In this document: positions 26,793 to 35,882 of the stretch, piece by piece
How the letters are laid out: each line of letters starts with the position of its first letter
Numbering within the stretch: the stretch's first letter is position 1
Assembly (NCBI GenBank): GCA_023242925.1
Contig: CP096134.1
Span: 3,181,501 to 3,245,500, forward strand
DNA: 64,000 nucleotides
Direction: 5' to 3'
Origin: Hyphomonadaceae bacterium JAD_PAG50586_4
Lineage (GTDB): Bacteria > Pseudomonadota > Alphaproteobacteria > Caulobacterales > Aquidulcibacteraceae
The notes under the pieces: generated by a model
Database searches by the model: none
What the model was told of the DNA's origin: nothing
The model's input: the letters and a program-made list of their open reading frames with translations, nothing else
Position numbers and translations under genes: made by a program

Positions 26793-28464
26793 CATAAACG
26801 AACGAGGCTACCAGTCCGCGTTTTGTTTGATGCTTTGCTCGATGGGGTTCGAGCTAATCCACAATACGCGGCACTCTCCTATAGAATTGGGTAAAGACGT
26901 CGTTGCTCGCGATCCAGAAGGAAACATTTATGCCTTCCAGTTGAAGGGCAATCCTGGCAGCAGATTCAAACTCAGCGAGTGGCAAACGGGACTTGCGCAA
27001 GTTCAAATGCTTGTCACCCATCAATGGAATGACCCAAGCATTTCAAGCGACACGCCCTACTTCCCTATTCTGGTGACAAACGGCGAGGTGGATGAAGAGG
27101 CACGCACTGCCATAGACAGCTTTAACCGCGGGCCATTCATCGCGGGCAATACGCAACCACTTCAAATCTGGGCACGCGGAAAACTCCTTGATGGATTGAC
27201 TGAGTTGGGCACGCCTTGTTGGCCCGAGGAACCAAGCTCAATTCGACTTCTGCTGAATTCACTAGCGGGCACAGGCCGTGACCTTCCTGATTTGGAAGCG
27301 TTCTCAAGGCTGCTAAATTCATTGCTTCCGATTGAGAAGATGAAACCCGCGACACTTCTGGATCGCGCGATCGCATCGACGATGGCCATATGTGAGCTCT
27401 ATTTCTCACCAAGCGCCCGATCGAACAATCACTACGCCTTAATCGCCTTTCGTTCCGCGCTTCGATCGCATGTGATCGCCGCAACACTCACAAACGAGCG
27501 CAAACTAGACGGCTACCTTCGTGCGCTTTGTGACCTGCTCCGCTCCGAAATTCTCGACTCGATGTACGCGCTGAGGGACGAGGCGAAGGCGACCGAGACG
27601 GCCGGCGTGTTCGCCCAATCCGCACCCATTTCAGACTTCTTGAATTTTGACCATCGCGCGCTGCTTGTGTTGAGCATCTGCGGGCTATTGGAACTCAAGC
27701 GCGAGCGAGACGACCTACCCCGTGACGAGATGACAGATTGGTTTGTCGAAAGAGCGACGAAGCCAACGCGCCCGTTTGATATTTGGGGTGGGGCATGCCT
27801 GCCACAGATGATTATATTGTATTGGGGGCTTTCAAAAGCGACAGGCAACATCGCGCCCGAGTTCATTCTGTTTGGCGTCTTGCAGCACGTGGTTCAGGCT
27901 CAGCTTCAGCGCGATGAAAACGCGAATCTGAGATCAGCTTACGAGGGCATTGAGGACGTATTGGCCTGGCGCCTTCGCAATTTCATCGCAACTCCTCCGG
28001 CTGCTCGCGACGATATGGCGAGACGATCACTTTACTCGATGCAAATCGCTTGGCTTTTGTGCAAACGAAACATGAAGAAGCGATTGCAGATAATTTGGCC
28101 CGATATTTCCAAGATCTGGCTCAGCTATGCACTGCCGTCATCACCCAGCGCATTCTGCGCATTTCGAGACGACGAAGCCAAAGAGGTGTCACAGTATCCA
28201 ATAGACACCAAGAATTGGTCAGACCTTCTCCACGAAGCGAGAACCTTTGACGACTCTTTGCAAAGCGCGCTTTGGGAGGACGAGATCATGCTCGCACTGC
28301 ACCTACTCGTGTATCCTCATCGCGCGATCCCCCATGCCACGCTCTATTTGGATGACCGCTTCCTAGGACGGGGATCTCGGTTAGCCCCCTCCAACCCCTC
28401 ATCCTCCGCCACCCGCTCCACGCGCAGCGCCGTCAGCTGGTTGCGCTGCCGTCTCAGCACTTGA
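26758..28464 (+). CDS. PD-(D/E)XK nuclease-like accessory protein (3-prime end abnormal)
   Basis: 568 codons from GTG 26758, preceded by GAAGGAAGAG. The first 70 residues fit a restriction-endonuclease-like fold: an N-terminal helix, IELGKDVVARDPEGNIY, then AFQLKGN, i.e. acidic Asp followed by Q-x-K, the Mrr/PD-(D/E)XK active-site layout. The remaining 480 residues are helical and unrecognised. The last 40 codons (after LYLDDRFLGRG) are antisense to the corC gene and turn Ser/Arg-rich, so the natural C-terminus was probably lost at the insertion junction near 28340-28375. With its overlapping partner it forms a lower-G+C two-gene unit that I suspect is a defence or restriction module. Confidence 0.75.
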   Translation: MRERLVADWLDSINERGYQSAFCLMLCSMGFELIHNTRHSPIELGKDVVARDPEGNIYAFQLKGNPGSRFKLSEWQTGLAQVQMLVTHQWNDPSISSDTPYFPILVTNGEVDEEARTAIDSFNRGPFIAGNTQPLQIWARGKLLDGLTELGTPCWPEEPSSIRLLLNSLAGTGRDLPDLEAFSRLLNSLLPIEKMKPATLLDRAIASTMAICELYFSPSARSNNHYALIAFRSALRSHVIAATLTNERKLDGYLRALCDLLRSEILDSMYALRDEAKATETAGVFAQSAPISDFLNFDHRALLVLSICGLLELKRERDDLPRDEMTDWFVERATKPTRPFDIWGGACLPQMIILYWGLSKATGNIAPEFILFGVLQHVVQAQLQRDENANLRSAYEGIEDVLAWRLRNFIATPPAARDDMARRSLYSMQIAWLLCKRNMKKRLQIIWPDISKIWLSYALPSSPSAFCAFRDDEAKEVSQYPIDTKNWSDLLHEARTFDDSLQSALWEDEIMLALHLLVYPHRAIPHATLYLDDRFLGRGSRLAPSNPSSSATRSTRSAVSWLRCRLST

Positions 28465-29668
28465 AACCGATAGCCGTGAAATGCGAAGCGTTGGCCGGGT
28501 TCGGGGATGGCTTGGGCTTCGTGGATCACGAGGCCGGCGATGGTGACGGCTTCTTCGTCGGGCAAATCCCAATTCATGGCGCGATTGAGATCGCGGATCG
28601 GCACTGTGCCGTCGACATTGACGCTGCCGTCGGGCTGCGGGCGCACGCCTTGCACGGCGATGTCGTGCTCGTCTTTGATGTCGCCGACGATCTCTTCGAG
28701 AATATCTTCGAGCGTGACGAGGCCCATGAGCGCGCCGTATTCGTCGACGACGATGGCGAAATGCTCGCGCCGGCGCAGGAATTCGGCGAGCTGATCTTCA
28801 GCGCTCGTCGTCACCGGCGTGAACCAGGGCGTGCGCATCACTTGCGTGATCTCGAAGCCGTCGCGGCCATGCTCGGAGACAGCGCGCAAGAGATCGCGCG
28901 CGTGCAGCACGCCGATAATGTTCTCTGGATCGTCCTTATAGAGCGGCAGGCGCGTGTGCGATGAGGCCATCGCCTGGGCGATGATTTCGCGCGGCGGCAG
29001 ATCGGCGTCGAGCGTCTTGATGGCTTTGCGATGGATCATCACGTCGGCGAGCGTGAGCTCGGAGAGATCGAGCGCGCCGAGCAAGCGATGGCGTTGTTCG
29101 GCCTCCACACCGCCCTCTTCCGCATGCAGCTCCACCGCGCCAGCGATTTCCGCACGCGCGGCGCGCAATACATCGACAGTTTCATCGATACGGACACCGA
29201 AGAGCCGTAGCGTGTTGTTCACCAGCCATTGCACAGCGATGACGATGGGCGAAAAATCCGCACCATCCATTGCACGGGGCCTGCAACGAAGCGGGCGATA
29301 TTGTCGGCATAGGTGATCGCCACGGTCTTGGGGCCAACCTCGCCGAAGACGAGCAGGATCGGGGTCAGTACGCCGGTGGTGATGATCGTGCCCCAGGTTG
29401 GGCCGTAGAGGTCGAGAAAGATGCCGGCGGCGATGGCGGACGCGGCGATCTGCACCACGTTGGCGCCAAGCAGCACCGCGCCGATCATGCGCTCGCGATC
29501 TTCGTTCAAATCATTGACGCGCTTGGCCGCGCGATCGCCTTCGCGCTCCAGCATCGCCATGCGGGAACGCGAGGCGCCGGTGAGCGCGGTTTCGGCGGCG
29601 GAGAAGAAGGCGTTGAGCGCGATGAGCGCGGCGATAACGAGCGCCGCGATCAGGAGCGAGGTGGTCAT
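28344..29668 (-). CDS. HlyC/CorC (CNNM) family transporter with CBS pair (frameshifted)
   Basis: Joined frames give about 441 residues. N-terminus from 29668: DUF21/CNNM membrane domain with ALNAFFSAAETALTGAS and LVFGEVGPKT; C-terminus: tandem CBS domains (RLPLYKDDPENIIGVLHARD, FAIVVDEYGALMGLVTLEDILEEIVGDI) and the CorC_HlyC domain. The family is linked to Mg2+/Co2+ efflux. Frames join with one extra base in AAAAA 29252-29256 (TTTTT to TTTTTT), restoring VRIFSPIV. Its start overlaps the aroB stop by four bases (ATGA). The last codons overlap the accessory nuclease-like gene and may be insert-derived. Confidence 0.9.
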
Positions 29669-30774
29669 GAGTTTGCTTCAGCTTTCAGGAACGCATTGAG
29701 CTTTTCTGCGTCCGCGTTCTTCTGGACGAAGGCGTCGCCGATGGCGCGCGCCAGGATGAGGGTGAGCTTGCCGGCTTCGGCTTTCTTGTCGGCGCTCATA
29801 AGCGCGACGAGTTGGGAAATGTCGTGCGGGCTGCCTGGGGCTTTGCGCAGGTCGGTGTTGAAGCCGGCTTGGCGCAGGTGATTACGAACGCGCTGGGCGT
29901 CCTGCGTTGAGATGAGCCCCAGCTGCGCCGAATGCGCGAAGGCGAGCGCCATGCCTGTGCCGACGGCTTCGCCATGCAGCAGCGCGCCGTCATAAGCAGC
30001 GGCGGTCTCCAACGCGTGCGCAAAGGTGTGGCCGAGATTGAGCAGCGCGCGCGGGCCCGCCTCGCGCTCGTCCGCCTCGACGATACGGGCCTTGGCGGCG
30101 ATGGCGGTGCGGATGGCGTAACTTGTCGCCTCGGGATCGAGCGCCAGCAGCCTTTGCGCATTGGCTTCGCACCATTCGAAGAAGGCGCGATCGTTGATCA
30201 GGCCGATCTTCACGATCTCGGCGTAACCGCACAGCAGCTCGCGCGCCGGCAGTGTTTTCAGCACGTTCTGATCGGCCAGCACCAGGCGCGGCTGATGGAT
30301 GAGGCCGACGAGGTTCTTGCCCTCCTCCACATCGATCGCGGTTTTGCCGCCGACGCTTGAATCCACTTGGCTGAGCAGCGTCGTCGGCATCTGCACGAAA
30401 TCGATTCCGCGCATGGTGAGACCAGCGGCAAGTCCCGCAATGTCGCCAATCACGCCGCCGCCGAGGGCAATGATGATATCCTTGCGGCCGATGCCGTGTT
30501 GCAGGAGCCGGCGCGTGAGCTGTTCGAGGCCGGCGAAGCTCTTGGTGCTCTCACCGGCCTGCAGCGTCACCGTCCAGCTTTTCAAGCCCGCCGCATCGAG
30601 CGAGGCCATAAGGGCGGGCCAGTGCAGGCTGGCGACGTTTTTATCCGTCACCACGAACACACGTCCGCTCAGCGCAAACGGCGCGATCAATTCGCCCGCG
30701 CGCGCGATCAGGCCGGGGCCGACGAGCACGTCATAGGAGCGCTCGGCTAAATTCACATGGATGGTGTCGGTCAT
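29665..30774 (-). CDS. aroB: 3-dehydroquinate synthase
   Basis: 369 residues. NAD-binding segment ALGGGVIGDIAGLAAG, the metal site residues in LLNLGHTFAHALE and LLHGEAVGTGM, and QVDSSVGGKTAIDVEEGKN are diagnostic of AroB. It converts DAHP to 3-dehydroquinate, second step of the shikimate pathway, in the cytoplasm. It overlaps aroK upstream and corC downstream by ATGA four-base overlaps, so the three genes form a translationally coupled operon. Confidence 0.97.
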   Translation of the reverse strand: MTDTIHVNLAERSYDVLVGPGLIARAGELIAPFALSGRVFVVTDKNVASLHWPALMASLDAAGLKSWTVTLQAGESTKSFAGLEQLTRRLLQHGIGRKDIIIALGGGVIGDIAGLAAGLTMRGIDFVQMPTTLLSQVDSSVGGKTAIDVEEGKNLVGLIHQPRLVLADQNVLKTLPARELLCGYAEIVKIGLINDRAFFEWCEANAQRLLALDPEATSYAIRTAIAAKARIVEADEREAGPRALLNLGHTFAHALETAAAYDGALLHGEAVGTGMALAFAHSAQLGLISTQDAQRVRNHLRQAGFNTDLRKAPGSPHDISQLVALMSADKKAEAGKLTLILARAIGDAFVQKNADAEKLNAFLKAEANS

Positions 30775-31375
30775 TTGGCTTCATTGAGATAAGCGCGCAA
30801 CGCATCGAGCGTGGCTGCGACGGCGGCGCTATGCGGGCTGTTGATGGTTTCAACAATGATGTCGGCTTCCGCGTAGATCGGATAACGCTCGTCCATCAGG
30901 CGCTGCATCACCGCGCGCGGATCGTCCTCGCGCAGCAACGGGCGGTCGTCGCGCTTGGCGACGCGCTTCATCAGCACGTCGAGCGGCGCCTTCAGCCAAA
31001 TCGTGACGGCGCGCTCCTTCATCAGCGCGCGCGTGCGCGGGTCGATAAAGCGCCGCCGCCGGTGGCGAGGATGTGCGGCGGGCGATCGAGCAGACGTTCG
31101 ATCACTGCGCGCTCGCCGCGGCGGAACTCACACTCGCCGTGCTTGTCGAAGATTTCGGGGATGCTCTGTCCTGCCGCGTGCTCGATCTCGGTGTCGGCGT
31201 CCACGAACGGCAGATCGAGCGCTTGCGCCAGGCGGCGCCCGATCGTGCTCTTGCCGGCGCCCATGAGCCCGACCAGCGCCACCGTACGCGGCGGGCTCAC
31301 CCCTTCCGCCAGGCGGCGCATGTCGGCGGCGGCATCATGGCGCTCACCGATGTCGCTGCTTTCCGGGCGGGTCAC
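30771..31375 (-). CDS. aroK: Shikimate kinase (frameshifted)
   Basis: Two frames give about 201 residues: N-terminus with Walker [23 protein letters not shown] and [17 protein letters not shown]-terminus [22 protein letters not shown] with the LID Arg. The frames join with one base added to AAA 31047-31049 (TTT to TTTT on the coding strand), restoring [14 protein letters not shown]. Shikimate kinase phosphorylates shikimate at the 3-OH. As the gene is needed for aromatic amino acid synthesis and sits in an intact operon, I take the frameshift to be a sequence error. Confidence 0.92.
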
Positions 31376-31484
31376 GAATCACCTCAAAGTGGTCGCACAT
31401 GGTTAAGCGCGAACCGGGCTAGAAACTCGCCACATTTTGGGGGCAATCTGGCTTCGTCGCAACGGCAGGGGCACACGAGACCGC

Positions 31485-31673
31485 ATGTTTAAGCGCAGAC
31501 GACGTCGTTCTTCCTTCTCCCGGCGCGCGCCGCCGCAGCTGAATCTCATCCTGATGGGCGTTGGCGCGGTCGCGTTTGTGGGTCTTTTCATCTTCTTCAT
31601 CGGCCAATCGGACACGCTTGCGCCCGCGCCGCAGGAAATCCGCGTCGAATTGACCGACGCCTTCAAGCAATAG
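31485..31673 (+). CDS. Small single-pass membrane protein
   Basis: 62 residues from ATG 31485: a very basic start (MFKRRRRRSSFSRRAPPQ), one TM segment (LILMGVGAVAFVGLFIFFIG) and a short acidic periplasmic tail. Positive-inside topology predicts a cytoplasmic N-terminus. It precedes a secreted hypothetical gene by 18 bp, then xerD further on. Function unknown; an in-frame start at 31437 lacks support. Confidence 0.65.
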   Translation: MFKRRRRRSSFSRRAPPQLNLILMGVGAVAFVGLFIFFIGQSDTLAPAPQEIRVELTDAFKQ

Positions 31674-31691
31674 CTCCCGAGGATTCCGCTT

Positions 31692-33342
31692 ATGGTTACC
31701 CGCTCCCTGGCGCTCGCCGCCGCGATCGGCGCGCTGGCGCCGCTGGCCGCCCAAGCGCAGCAAGCGCTGCCGACGCCAATCGAGACGCAAGCGCTGAGCG
31801 CGCTCGACGCGTGGAGTGTCAGCGCGCTCTCGCGTGAGCAAGGGGCGCTGCCGGCGAACCTCTGGGCCAACAGCGATCCCGAAGTGCTGGCGCTCGTGCT
31901 CGACCGCATGCCGGCTGTGTATGAATCCCCGGCGACGCTGACGCTCGCGCGCCGTGTGCTCTTCTCCGGCGGCGACGCGCCGCGCGGCGATGCAAGCAGC
32001 GCCGCACGCGAACGCTTCGAAGCGCTGGGCAAGATGGGCGCGGCGGATGAATTGGCGACGATGGCGGCGGGCGCGGGCTCTGCGCTGAGCGATGTGCAGA
32101 TCGCACAATACGCCGCGCAAGCCGAACTCGCACGCGGGCGCCGCGCTGAAGCCTGCGCACGTGGGCGCAACGCCAATGGCGGTGAATCGCCGCCGCCCTT
32201 CCTGCTTCGTTTGCGCGCCTATTGCGCAGCGGTGACCGGCGATCGCGCGGCGGCGGACTTGGCGCTTGAGTTTGCCCGCGCCGCGAACGCGGAAGATGCG
32301 TGGTACACGGGCGCGATTGGGGCTGCCGGCGGCGCGCCGGCCGCACGCCCGCCAGCGGCGCGTTATGACAATTCGCTCGCAGCGCAACTTTCGATCGCAG
32401 CGAATTTGCGCCCCGGCCCGAACCCGCTGGCGAATTCATCTACGCTGGCGCTCGTTGCGCTCGCGCGCCACGCCAACGCGCCGCAGCCGCAGCGCGCGCA
32501 AGCGGCGGCGCTCGCTTTCCGTCGTGGCGCGATTGGCGTGCAAGAAGCGCGCACCATTCTTGGCGCCACGCCTGCCGAGATCACCTCAGCGCTGCCGCCG
32601 ATCGCAATTGCGCTGCGTCGTGTGACGGCTGTGAACACAGCGTCCGCCGTGGCGGCTGCGCCCGGCTCTGCGAGCCCCGCCTCGCTTGAGGTCGGGGCCG
32701 CCATTGCTGAAGTGCTGCGCCAGGCCGCCACGCCGGCTGATTTCAACGCCGCCGCGCGCTTCTTCGCGCAAGATATCGCGGGCCTACAAAGCGCGCCGGA
32801 CCAGGCGTCGGCCGTATTGTTCGCGCGCGCCGCTGTTGCCTCCGGCGACCGGCAAGTCGCGCAACGCCTGATCCAAAGCGCCCGCCAAGCCGGGGCCGCT
32901 GAGGCCACACTCGCACCTTTAGATGCAGCGATGGCCGCACTTGCCGGCGCACGCGGAGAACAATCGACGCTGGCGATGCAGCGTCGCATTGATGCGGCGG
33001 GCGCCGCTCAAGCACGCGCCGCCGCACGAGATGTGGCGATCCTGGCGGCCCTCGGCGCGCCAGTGAACGGCAGCGTACAGCGCTTCATTTTGGCCAACGC
33101 GCCGCAAGGCGGCGCGCGCGCGGATGCAGGCGCGCTGGTGGCGTTGGGCGCCGCGGCTGAGCGGAGCGCTGTCGGCGAAGGCGCCTTGCTTGCGATCGTG
33201 GCGGCTGGCGATGGCGGCGTGGCGCGGCTCGATGCGGATCTCGGTGGCGCAAATCATTCGCGCGCTACGGGCGCTGGGTCTTGATCACGACGCGCGCCAT
33301 CTTGCGGCCGAAGCGATCCTCGCCGGCGCGCCGGCCAGCTAA
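31692..33342 (+). CDS. Secreted Ala-rich hypothetical protein (frameshifted near the end)
   Basis: About 549 residues; the first 23 (MVTRSLALAAAIGALAPLAA then QAQ) are a Sec signal. The rest is helical and repeat-like, Ala-rich, recalling tetratricopeptide-type solenoids without a clear consensus. The main frame ends at 33284 with an unnatural tail; removing one G at 33243-33244 gives L-V-A-Q-I-I-R-A-L-R-A-L-G-L and continues to TAA 33342 with AAEAILAGAPAS, a better end. GAGGA precedes the start. Probably cotranscribed with the small membrane protein. Function unknown. Confidence 0.7.
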
Positions 33343-33344
33343 GA

Positions 33345-33393
33345 CTGATCGAGATCAATTTCAGCGCGACAGCATGACCCGATAGTGCGGGTC
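33345..33393 (+). promoter_or_regulatory. Fnr/FixK-like box and -10 upstream of the truncated haemoglobin
   Basis: CTGATCGAGATCAA (33345-33358) matches TTGAT-N4-ATCAA except the first base. Its centre lies 29.5 bp before GATAGT (33381-33386), a fair -10, placing the predicted start at 33393, one base before ATG 33394. The operator would be at -41.5 and the mRNA leaderless. A second palindrome, ATGACCCG-N6-CGGGTCAT (33374-33395), overlaps the start codon. Confidence 0.45.
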
Positions 33394-33777
33394 ATGGACG
33401 CTCAAACCACGCCCTACGATCTGATCGGCGGCGCGCCTGCGGTACAGCGCTTGGCCGAGCGCTTTTACGCGATCATGGCCAATGCGCCGGAAGCCGCAGC
33501 CGTGCGCGCGATGCACGGGGAAGATCTTGGGCCGATCGTGGGCAAGCTTGCCGGCTTTTTGAGTGGTTGGATGGGCGGGCCGCGCGATTATTTCATGCGC
33601 GACGATCGCCCGTGCGTCATGAGCCTGCATCGCGCGCTGCCGATCAGCGCGCGCGAACGCGACGAATGGCTCTGGTGCATGCAACGCGCGCTCGTGGAAT
33701 CGGACGTTCCCGACGAAGCGCGCGCTGTGCTTGAACCGGCGTTCGCACGCATCGCCGAAGCAATGCGCACGCGCTAG
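33394..33777 (+). CDS. Group II truncated haemoglobin
   Basis: 127 residues from ATG 33394 (MDAQTTPYDLIGG). Two-over-two globin features: F-Y pair in RLAERFYAIM, FLSGWMGGPRDYF, proximal heme ligand His79 in SLHRALPI, and Trp in DEWLWCMQRAL (the conserved G8 Trp of group II). It binds O2 or NO at heme in the cytoplasm; roles in NO detoxification or oxygen handling are usual. GTG 33385 is an alternative start. The Fnr/FixK-like box just upstream fits low-oxygen control. Confidence 0.9.
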   Translation: MDAQTTPYDLIGGAPAVQRLAERFYAIMANAPEAAAVRAMHGEDLGPIVGKLAGFLSGWMGGPRDYFMRDDRPCVMSLHRALPISARERDEWLWCMQRALVESDVPDEARAVLEPAFARIAEAMRTR

Positions 33778-33780
33778 TTT

Positions 33781-34284
33781 CTAGGTGCGCGGTCCGCCGC
33801 GCAGATCGACGTCCGCGGTTTTGTCGGCATAGTCTTTCTTGGGATCCGCGCCGAACAAGAGCTTCACGCCAGCGAATAGGCTGTTCTCATTGAGCCAGAC
33901 CTGCGCGTGCTCGGGATCGAAGCGGATCAGCTGTAGCTTCGGATCGTCCTTTCCGCCTTGATACCAAGCGGCGACATAAGGGTTCCATAAGCGCTCGATC
34001 ATGGTCCGGTTGCTGTCGAGCGTCAGATCCCCTTCGATGCAAGCGAAGAGGTCATGCCCCTTGGCGACAAATTGCGCCATGCCGCGCTGGCCGGCGCCGA
34101 TGGCTTGCACCAGCTGGGTGTCCTTGGAACTGAAAATCCAAATCGGACTCGACGGATTTTCGCTGTCGAGCTGCGCTGTCATCGGCTGCGCGTGATCGCG
34201 TGAACCCGCAACCCCTAACAAGAGCGTGCGGTCCGATTTCAAGGCCTTCCAGAACTTTTCGCGGATGTCGGCTTCGGTTTCCAT
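33781..34284 (-). CDS. Pyridoxamine 5-phosphate oxidase-fold protein (general stress protein 26-like)
   Basis: 167 residues, split-barrel FMN-binding fold: MTAQLD, PIWIFSSKDTQLVQAI, QFVAKGHDLFACIEGDL, then ERLWNPYVAAWYQGGKDDPKL, the last being a hallmark of the general-stress-protein 26 subgroup. It likely binds a flavin and acts under stress; true PNP oxidase activity is not expected. Convergent with the haemoglobin gene (3 bp between). Confidence 0.88.
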   Translation of the reverse strand: METEADIREKFWKALKSDRTLLLGVAGSRDHAQPMTAQLDSENPSSPIWIFSSKDTQLVQAIGAGQRGMAQFVAKGHDLFACIEGDLTLDSNRTMIERLWNPYVAAWYQGGKDDPKLQLIRFDPEHAQVWLNENSLFAGVKLLFGADPKKDYADKTADVDLRGGPRT

Positions 34285-34362
34285 GGTGTGCTCCTTTGTG
34301 TTTGCGAACGGGCGCGCGGAGCAATCGTTCCGGACTCACTTGCAATTTGCGGTCGGCTCGGA

Positions 34363-34381
34363 GATATTCATTTTGAATATC
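34363..34381. promoter_or_regulatory. Palindromic operator upstream of parDE
   Basis: GATATTCA-TTT-TGAATATC, perfect 8-bp arms, ends 10 bp before the parD ATG in an A/T-rich patch that includes possible -10 sequence (GAATAT). Autorepression by the ribbon-helix-helix antitoxin is the expected use. Confidence 0.65.
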
Positions 34382-34391
34382 GAGGTTCGCA

Positions 34392-34646
34392 ATGGCTTCC
34401 ACATCTCTGACGCTCGGCACGCATTGGGAAAAATTCATCAAGAAAGAAGTCGAGAGCGGCCGTTATGGCTCCGCGAGTGAAGTCGTGCGAGCGGCACTGC
34501 GCGAGCTTGAGGATCGCAGCAAGCGTCTCGAAGCTTTGCGCAGTCACTTGGCAACAGGCGCCAAGCAGGCAGCGCGCGGTGAATTTGTTGATGATTTTAG
34601 CACCGCAGACGTCATGAAACGCGCGAAGGCGCGAGCGCGTAAGTGA
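34392..34646 (+). CDS. parD: ParD-type antitoxin
   Basis: 84 residues; ribbon-helix-helix N-terminus SLTLGTHWEKFIKKEVESG with RYGSASEVVRAALRELED, the CC2985-type ParD signature. The C-terminal half (FVDDFSTADVMKRAKARARK) would wrap the toxin. It neutralises ParE and represses the operon through the palindrome upstream. Overlaps parE by four bases (GTGA at 34643-34646). Confidence 0.93.
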   Translation: MASTSLTLGTHWEKFIKKEVESGRYGSASEVVRAALRELEDRSKRLEALRSHLATGAKQAARGEFVDDFSTADVMKRAKARARK

Positions 34647-34945
34647 AACGCTTCCGCCTCACGCCTCGCGCGTCGAGGGACTTGGACGAGATCGCGGATT
34701 ATGCGCTGGCGCAGTGGGGCGAGAAGCAAACAGAGCGCTATCTTACAGCAATAGAGGAGCGCTTACGTTGGCGCGCAGACAATCCCCTGCTTGGCTCTGC
34801 GAGAGACGATCTAGCGGGCGGCTATCGCGCCTTCCAGCAAGGTTCGCACCTGATCTTCTATCTGATCGCCGGCGACGCAATTCAAATCATCGGCGTGCCG
34901 CACGCGTCGATGGATGTTGACGCCTATTTCAATGAGCCGGACTAA
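34643..34945 (+). CDS. parE: ParE/RelE-superfamily toxin
   Basis: 100 residues from GTG 34643: RLTPRASRDLDEIADYALAQ, then PLLGSARDDLAGGYRAFQQGSH, LIFYLIAGDAIQIIGVPHASMD. These are the ParE fold landmarks (LxxRAxxDLxxI, G-x-R, and the final I-x-R/H-x-x-MD). ParE toxins poison DNA gyrase, RelE types cut mRNA; ParE is favoured by the ParD partner and RMDVD-like end. Confidence 0.92.
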   Translation: MKRFRLTPRASRDLDEIADYALAQWGEKQTERYLTAIEERLRWRADNPLLGSARDDLAGGYRAFQQGSHLIFYLIAGDAIQIIGVPHASMDVDAYFNEPD

Positions 34946-34954
34946 ACTGCGCCC

Positions 34955-35875
34955 ATGAGCGATTCCGCTTTGATCGAAGCGTTTCTTGAAATGCTCTCCG
35001 CTGAGCGCGGGGCGCGGGCGAATACGCTCGACGCTTATGCGCGCGATTTGGAGGATGCGCGGGCGCATGTGCGCGGCACGTTGCTGGGCGCCAATCCGGA
35101 GGCGATCGAAGCGTATGTGGCTGGGCTCACGCAGCGCGGCTTAGCAGCGGCGACGACACGGCGGCGAATTTCAGCGTTGCGCCAATTCTATCGCTTCCTG
35201 CTGCAGGAAAACACGCGCGGCGACGATCCGACCTCACGGCTCGATGCGCCCAAACGTGCACGCTCGCTGCCAAAGACGCTTTCCGTGGAAGAAATCGAGC
35301 GCCTGATCGATGCAGCAGAAAACGCCCGCGACAAAGCGCTGATCGAATTGCTCTACGGCGCGGGATTGCGCGTGAGCGAGCTTGTTTCGCTGCCGCTGCG
35401 CACTGCACCCAAGCCTGGCCAAGAGCACATGGTGATCGAGGGCAAGGGCGGCAAAGAGCGGCTGGTCGTACTCGGTCGGCCTGCGCAAGCGGCGTTGGCG
35501 CTACATATGGAAACGCGCGAAGCCGCGCTGCCGAAGCTTGAAGCGCAACGCGAGAAGGCAAAACGCTGGCTGTTCCCTTCCATGAGCGCCGCCGATGGAA
35601 AAATGTCGCGCCGGCGCGTCGCGCAGATATTAGAGGCCGCGGCGGTCAAGGCTGGCATCAGTCCGGCGCGCGTCTCGCCGCACGTGCTGCGGCACGCCTT
35701 TGCGACGCATCTGGTTGAAGGCGGCGCCGATCTGCGTACGGTGCAAACTTTGCTGGGTCACGCCGACATTGCGACGACGCAGATCTATACGCATGTCGCC
35801 GAGGGCCGGCTCAAGACGTTAGTGGAAACCAAGCACCCGCTGTCGCGCAAAGTGCAACGCGACGATGACGAATGA
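34955..35875 (+). CDS. xerD: Tyrosine recombinase XerD
   Basis: 306 residues. N-terminal core-binding SAM-like domain (ALIEAFLEMLSAERGARANT) and catalytic domain with R139 (GAGLRVSEL), K164/K167 (EGKGGKERL), H243-x-x-R246 (HVLRHAFATHL), H269 (LLGHADIATTQ) and nucleophile Y278 (IYTHV). Together with XerC it resolves chromosome dimers at dif. Located 10 bp after parE, but this is probably chance; XerD is normally the last gene before unrelated neighbours. Confidence 0.93.
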   Translation: MSDSALIEAFLEMLSAERGARANTLDAYARDLEDARAHVRGTLLGANPEAIEAYVAGLTQRGLAAATTRRRISALRQFYRFLLQENTRGDDPTSRLDAPKRARSLPKTLSVEEIERLIDAAENARDKALIELLYGAGLRVSELVSLPLRTAPKPGQEHMVIEGKGGKERLVVLGRPAQAALALHMETREAALPKLEAQREKAKRWLFPSMSAADGKMSRRRVAQILEAAAVKAGISPARVSPHVLRHAFATHLVEGGADLRTVQTLLGHADIATTQIYTHVAEGRLKTLVETKHPLSRKVQRDDDE

Positions 35876-35882
35876 GGACCGC

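Noticed and set aside
31047..31049. Programmed frameshifting in aroK
   Set aside because: No slippery heptamer or stimulatory structure is apparent, and the same type of homopolymer loss occurs in many unrelated genes in the window.
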